From positions 1 to 64,000 of the forward strand of contig CAZJRB010000009.1 of the NCBI GenBank assembly GCA_964547995.1: 64,000 bases of DNA, read 5' to 3'. This document shows positions 60,863 through 64,000 of this stretch, piece by piece. Below the pieces are notes generated by a model, which saw nothing but the letters and a program-made list of their open reading frames with translations, ran no database searches and was not told where the DNA came from. The translations under genes and the position numbers were made by a program. This stretch comes from CAZJRB01 sp964547995. Its GTDB lineage: Bacteria; Planctomycetota; Planctomycetia; Pirellulales; Thermoguttaceae. Numbering within the stretch: the first letter of the stretch is position 1; every line of letters begins with the position of its first letter.

Positions 60863-60983
60863 GATTGTGGGTTGTCGGGTGCCATGCCCACGCTTGTCGT
60901 GGGCATGTTTGCGGGCGTTGCAAAACATGCCCACGGCAAGCGTGGGCATGGCACCCACAGTTTCAATGGTCGTACGGTACTAG
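60842..60983. repeat. MITE-like palindromic element 3
   Basis: Ends CTAGTACCTTGTGACAACTG (left) and CGTACGGTACTAG (right). The interior GGGTGCCATGCCCACGCTTG mirrors CAAGCGTGGGCATGGCACCC perfectly. It is the most extended of the three related elements. The left end overlaps the stop codon of the small membrane protein. No coding capacity. The next gene begins 51 bases later. Confidence 0.75.
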
Positions 60984-61033
60984 TTTGTTCCCTATCACCG
61001 GTGTAGCCCACCCCCAACGCAAAGGAGTCCGTC

Positions 61034-62461
61034 ATGAGCAAGCCACTGAATCGACGACAGTTCCTCGGAACGACGGCGGCAGGAAGCGTCCTGCTGGCCG
61101 GACAACTCGGCGCCCGGCCGCTGATGGCTGCCGAGGGTCAAGGCTGGCCTGAATTGCCGCCCGTGAAAATCTACAAGGTTTATATCGGCCGCACCGGCGG
61201 GATCTACCTTTCCCGTCCCACCGACGAGATCGCCAAGTTCGACAAGTATCTTGCCAATCTGGAAGAGAAGTTGGGCGTAAAGTTCCTCGGCGGCGAGGTG
61301 GTGCCCCCGGCCGACGCGGCCAAAATCGTTCCCAAGCTGGCCGACGCCGACGGCGTCCTGCTCTTCCACCTCTCCGGCCACGGCGGCGGCGCCCCGAAGA
61401 AGGCCATGAATCAGCTTATCGACGCCGGGCTGCAAACGGCCCTCTTTTCGCAGCCGTTTAGCGGCCACGGCTGGATGTACTTCCCCGAGTGGAAGAAGGC
61501 CGGCAAGAAGGTCGTCGTCCTGCCCACCAGCGACTGGAGCGAGCTGGATCGGATCGTGGCGTTGATGCGCGTTGCGCCGCGGCTTCGCCAAACGAAGATC
61601 CTGGTGGTCCGCGGGCCGCAGGGGACGGCCGCCGCCTGTAATGCCGAAGAGGTCAAGAAACGCCTCGGCACCGAGTGCATCCCGATCAGTGTCCAGGAAA
61701 CCGTGAAGGCCCACCAGGCCGTCGACCTGAAAGACGCCGAGAAGGAAGCCGAAGAATACTGGCTCAGCAAAGCGAAGGAAATCGTCGAGCCCAAAAAGGA
61801 AGAAATCGTCAACTCCGCTCGCCTTTATCTCGCCATGAAAAACCTCATGATCAAGCACGGGGCACGCGCCACCACCAGCTCGAATTGCATGGGCGGACCC
61901 GCCAAGGGATGCCTGACCTACAGCAAGCTCAACGACCTCGGACTGGTCGGTGCCTGCGAGGGCGACATGGACTCGACCCTGACGATGCTCATGTTCCAGT
62001 ACGCGTTCGGCATCCCCGGCTTCATCAGTGATCCGGTGATCGACACGTCGAAAAACGCCTTGATCCACTTCCACTGCACGTGCGCAACGAAGATGGACGG
62101 CCCGTGCGGCAAGCGGCTCCCCTTTAGAATCCGCACCCAAAGCGACAGCGAGCGGGGCGTGGCCCTGGGGGTCGAGCAGCGGGTCGGCGAACCGGTTACC
62201 TGCGCGAAGTTCATCAACCTTGATGCGATGCTGATCTCCACCGGAAAGATATTCAAGGTCACCCGCGACGAACTCGGCTGCCGCACCCAGTTCTGGACCG
62301 AGGTGCCCGACGCCGAGAAGATGTTCCACAACTGGGGCGAGGGCATCCTCAAAGGCGGCACAATGGCGCTGTTGCACCGCGACGTCTTCTACGGAGATCA
62401 CCTTGCCGACATCAAAAACCTCGGCACCCTGATGGGATTCAACGTCGTCCAGGAGGGGTGA
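61034..62461 (+). CDS. Tat-exported L-fucose/arabinose isomerase-like protein
   Basis: 475 residues; AAAGGAG upstream of the ATG. Twin-arginine signal NRRQFLGTTAAGSVLLAGQL. The body matches the FucI/AraA isomerase-like fold: IYKVYIGRTGGIYLSRPTDE near the N-terminus, then GACEGDMDSTLTMLMFQYAF, CMGG, and the late HFHCTCATKMDGP region where the family has its metal-ligand or substrate residues. Exporting a sugar isomerase-like protein is unusual; Tat export and cofactor/metal content agree. Activity is not shown; an aldose-binding role is possible. Confidence 0.75.
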   Translation: MSKPLNRRQFLGTTAAGSVLLAGQLGARPLMAAEGQGWPELPPVKIYKVYIGRTGGIYLSRPTDEIAKFDKYLANLEEKLGVKFLGGEVVPPADAAKIVPKLADADGVLLFHLSGHGGGAPKKAMNQLIDAGLQTALFSQPFSGHGWMYFPEWKKAGKKVVVLPTSDWSELDRIVALMRVAPRLRQTKILVVRGPQGTAAACNAEEVKKRLGTECIPISVQETVKAHQAVDLKDAEKEAEEYWLSKAKEIVEPKKEEIVNSARLYLAMKNLMIKHGARATTSSNCMGGPAKGCLTYSKLNDLGLVGACEGDMDSTLTMLMFQYAFGIPGFISDPVIDTSKNALIHFHCTCATKMDGPCGKRLPFRIRTQSDSERGVALGVEQRVGEPVTCAKFINLDAMLISTGKIFKVTRDELGCRTQFWTEVPDAEKMFHNWGEGILKGGTMALLHRDVFYGDHLADIKNLGTLMGFNVVQEG

Positions 62462-62472
62462 CTCCGGTGGAA

Positions 62473-62697
62473 AGTCGAGAGTCGAGAGTCGAGAGTGGCG
62501 AGTCGAGGGTAGACGGTCGATAGGGTGGTTGGGATTCAGGGTTGGGGGCTGGGGTTTCGAATATACGAGCGGTCGCCGTACAAACCAGACCAGGATTAGA
62601 GGAGGATCTTCTACGTCTTTTCGGCAAGCGTGTATGAATCGTTTTGACGCGTGTGGTATCGTTGGCTGCCAAAGCAGAACCCTGTGGAGAACGGCAA
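62473..62697. other. Gene-free stretch with micro-repeats
   Basis: GTCGAGAGTCGAGAGTCGAG-type repeats run from 62473 to 62510, followed by G-rich GGGTTGGGGGCTGGGG around 62540. No gene is seen before the IS-associated remnant at 62698. The stretch 62824-63121 after that remnant also has no supported gene. Confidence 0.5.
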
Positions 62698-62823
62698 ATG
62701 ACCACCAAGAAGACACGCGATCTTCCTGCGCGGCTTAAGGGTGTTCGGCGGCGATTCGAGAATTGGCGTCAAATCAGGCTCATGAGAACATCGCCGACGT
62801 GGGCACCGTTCTGGGTTCTGTAG
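62698..62823 (+). pseudogene. N-terminal remnant of an IS-associated small protein
   Basis: 41 codons with a good ribosome binding site (GGAGAACGGCAA before ATG). Reads MTTKKTRDLPARLKGVRRRF then ENWRQIR; I recall this opening from small proteins next to IS66-type and other insertion sequences in planctomycetes, which continue with a basic helical domain. Here the frame diverges after ~27 residues and stops. The usual neighbours (transposase) are absent. Confidence 0.45.
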
Positions 62824-63121
62824 AACAGCGAGTTCTTCCAGTAAGCGGAGGCCGGACCGCAGGTCCGTGCGGAGCCGGCGTGCAGCAGCTTTGGTCGCTT
62901 GACAACGCTTCGTCCATTTCCTACAATACGGGGCGTCTTCCAAATGAAAAATATCGGATCAAGGGAAATATGGCTCGTCCGAAAAAATCTGCAACACGAA
63001 CCGAGCGCCGTGATTGCCGTGGGAATCACGTAATCGACGTAGAATACGGCAATTTGCTGAAATGAGTCGTATCAGTACACATCAAGGCCAATGTTGCAAA
63101 TTTATTGCGAGGAGCCATACA

Positions 63122-64000
63122 ATGCGAAAAGCCGTTGCGTTGTGCCCGTGCGTGTTGAGTGCGGCCGTTTTGGCAGCGGTCTCATCGGGCGGGGCTCTGG
63201 CCGGCGACGTGCCCGAAAACCTGGCCCCCGGGGCAAAGGTCTCGGCGAGCAGCCACTTCAGCAGCCAGTATCTTCCGCAGATGGCCGTAAGCGGCAACAT
63301 CCCGTCGCAGTTTCAGGATGACAACGACTGGGCAGTCAAGGGAACGCCAGACGGGGAATTCACGCTGAGGTGGGACAAGCCGGTCGAAGCGGCGCAGATC
63401 GTCTACTACGCCCGGGTGACCAGCCCGCTGCTGGAGTGCTTCAAGGACTACGAGGTCTATCTCAACGACGCCGAGAAGCCGGTCGTCCGGGGCACGCTCG
63501 AGCGTCGCCGCGGGCCGCAGACGATCAACTTCCCGAAGCAGAAGGTCTCGCAGATCCGCATCAAGTTCGTTTCGTCGCATCCGAATTCGCCGAACCCCGG
63601 CGCGGCGGAGATTGCCGTCTACGGGTCGCCGGTCACCAAGAAGCAGTTGGCCGCGATGCGGATCCCGCCGAGAGAGAAGACGCCCGAGGCCCAGGAGCTT
63701 CGCCGGGAATTGCTCGACGGCAGCCTCGGGTTCAAGGACATCCTGCTGGTGAAGCGCAAGCCGCTGAACATCTCGCACGTCTACGTTTATCACGTCGAGG
63801 GTTTCCGGCCCGGCGGCGGGCTCTATATCTTCTCGCCCGGCGACGGCGAGTTGAAGTGTATCTTCGACGCCGGCGAAGGCATGATCACCACGGCCGATCT
63901 GTCGTACGACGGCCGCGAGGTGGTTTTTGCTTTGCGTCGCGGCGGGCACGTCGGATCGAACCCGGTCGCCCACATCGAAGACATTTCGCGATACAAGGAA
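63122..64000 (+). CDS. Secreted protein with discoidin-like N-terminus (partial)
   Basis: 293 codons to the window edge; GAGGAG upstream. Signal peptide MRKAVALCPCVLSAAVLAAV ending ALAGD. Residues ~30-155 resemble an F5/8 type C (discoidin) domain: VPENLAPGAKVSASSHFSSQ and later FTLRWDKPVEAAQIVYYARV and IRIKFVSSHPNSPNPGAAEI. A linker follows (EKTPEAQELRRELL), then a TolB/WD40-like stretch (GGLYIFSPGDGELKCIFDAG, DLSYDGREVVFALRRGG). The discoidin-then-propeller architecture is familiar in planctomycete secreted proteins. Function unknown; sugar binding likely. Confidence 0.75.
   Translation, partial: MRKAVALCPCVLSAAVLAAVSSGGALAGDVPENLAPGAKVSASSHFSSQYLPQMAVSGNIPSQFQDDNDWAVKGTPDGEFTLRWDKPVEAAQIVYYARVTSPLLECFKDYEVYLNDAEKPVVRGTLERRRGPQTINFPKQKVSQIRIKFVSSHPNSPNPGAAEIAVYGSPVTKKQLAAMRIPPREKTPEAQELRRELLDGSLGFKDILLVKRKPLNISHVYVYHVEGFRPGGGLYIFSPGDGELKCIFDAGEGMITTADLSYDGREVVFALRRGGHVGSNPVAHIEDISRYKE

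Noticed and set aside
60995..62716. 573-codon minus-strand frame opposite the Tat-exported isomerase-like gene
   Set aside because: The plus strand has the Tat signal, start site and family motifs; the minus-strand translation has no recognisable domain.
62763..63065. 100-codon frame ahead of the discoidin-like gene
   Set aside because: No ribosome binding site at its start and no recognisable sequence; overlaps the IS-associated remnant.

Overview
The window is high-GC DNA with the gene content of a planctomycete, probably Pirellulales-like. The pointers are: many secreted formylglycine-generating-enzyme-like (SUMF1 fold) and DUF4838 proteins, an ECF sigma factor translationally coupled to a FecR-domain membrane protein, Tat-exported Gfo/Idh/MocA and sugar-isomerase-like proteins, two proteins with the degenerate J-like 'FDPYHKW' N-terminus, an AroD-AroE fusion, and interspersed palindromic repeats. 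No tRNA, rRNA or CRISPR array was seen. The assignment is an inference from gene content only.

Region 1 (1-23544, all on the minus strand) is one long secreted-protein locus. Read in its own direction it starts with an ECF sigma factor and a FecR/CBM9-like membrane protein joined by an ATGA overlap. It continues with a DUF4838 protein, a protein with a carbohydrate-binding-like C-terminus, and two SUMF1-like proteins. Next come a natural DUF4838-SUMF1 fusion, a further DUF4838 protein, a beta-helix protein and a Tat-exported oxidoreductase. Three more SUMF1-like proteins and the first codons of another secreted protein close it. Six SUMF1-like modules share an unusual N-terminal domain (DAAWVF signature) and none shows the catalytic cysteine pair of true formylglycine-generating enzymes. 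This looks like a glycan-processing or glycan-binding locus of uncharacterised type.

Region 2 (about 23550-29360) is a scrap zone: a 5' group II intron remnant, a glycosidase-like gene, a transposase C-terminal remnant, and a truncated second copy of the start of mutL. It also holds a small gene coupled to a broken HNH gene, the last codons of an NtrC-type regulator, a GGTCAGAACT inverted repeat, and an AT-rich HEAT-repeat gene clearly foreign to its surroundings. The two mutL starts bracket the last five items.

Region 3 (29362-49399) is mostly plus strand and largely housekeeping: mutL, aroDE, aroK and a prepilin peptidase. These are followed by a minus-strand GH32 enzyme, a PQQ-type propeller, and a small group comprising an adenylate-forming enzyme, a condensation-like acyltransferase and an alpha/beta hydrolase. 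metK (with a clear promoter) and a helix-turn-helix DNA methyltransferase end it.

Region 4 (49406-64000) carries prc, two J-like-domain proteins (one SUMF1-like), a short SecA, lipoproteins, queG, a dus-family gene and a Tat-exported sugar-isomerase-like protein. It also has an IS-associated gene remnant and the first part of a discoidin-like secreted protein. Three related palindromic MITE-like elements sit at 31289, 51523 and 60842; two of them overlap the end of a coding sequence.
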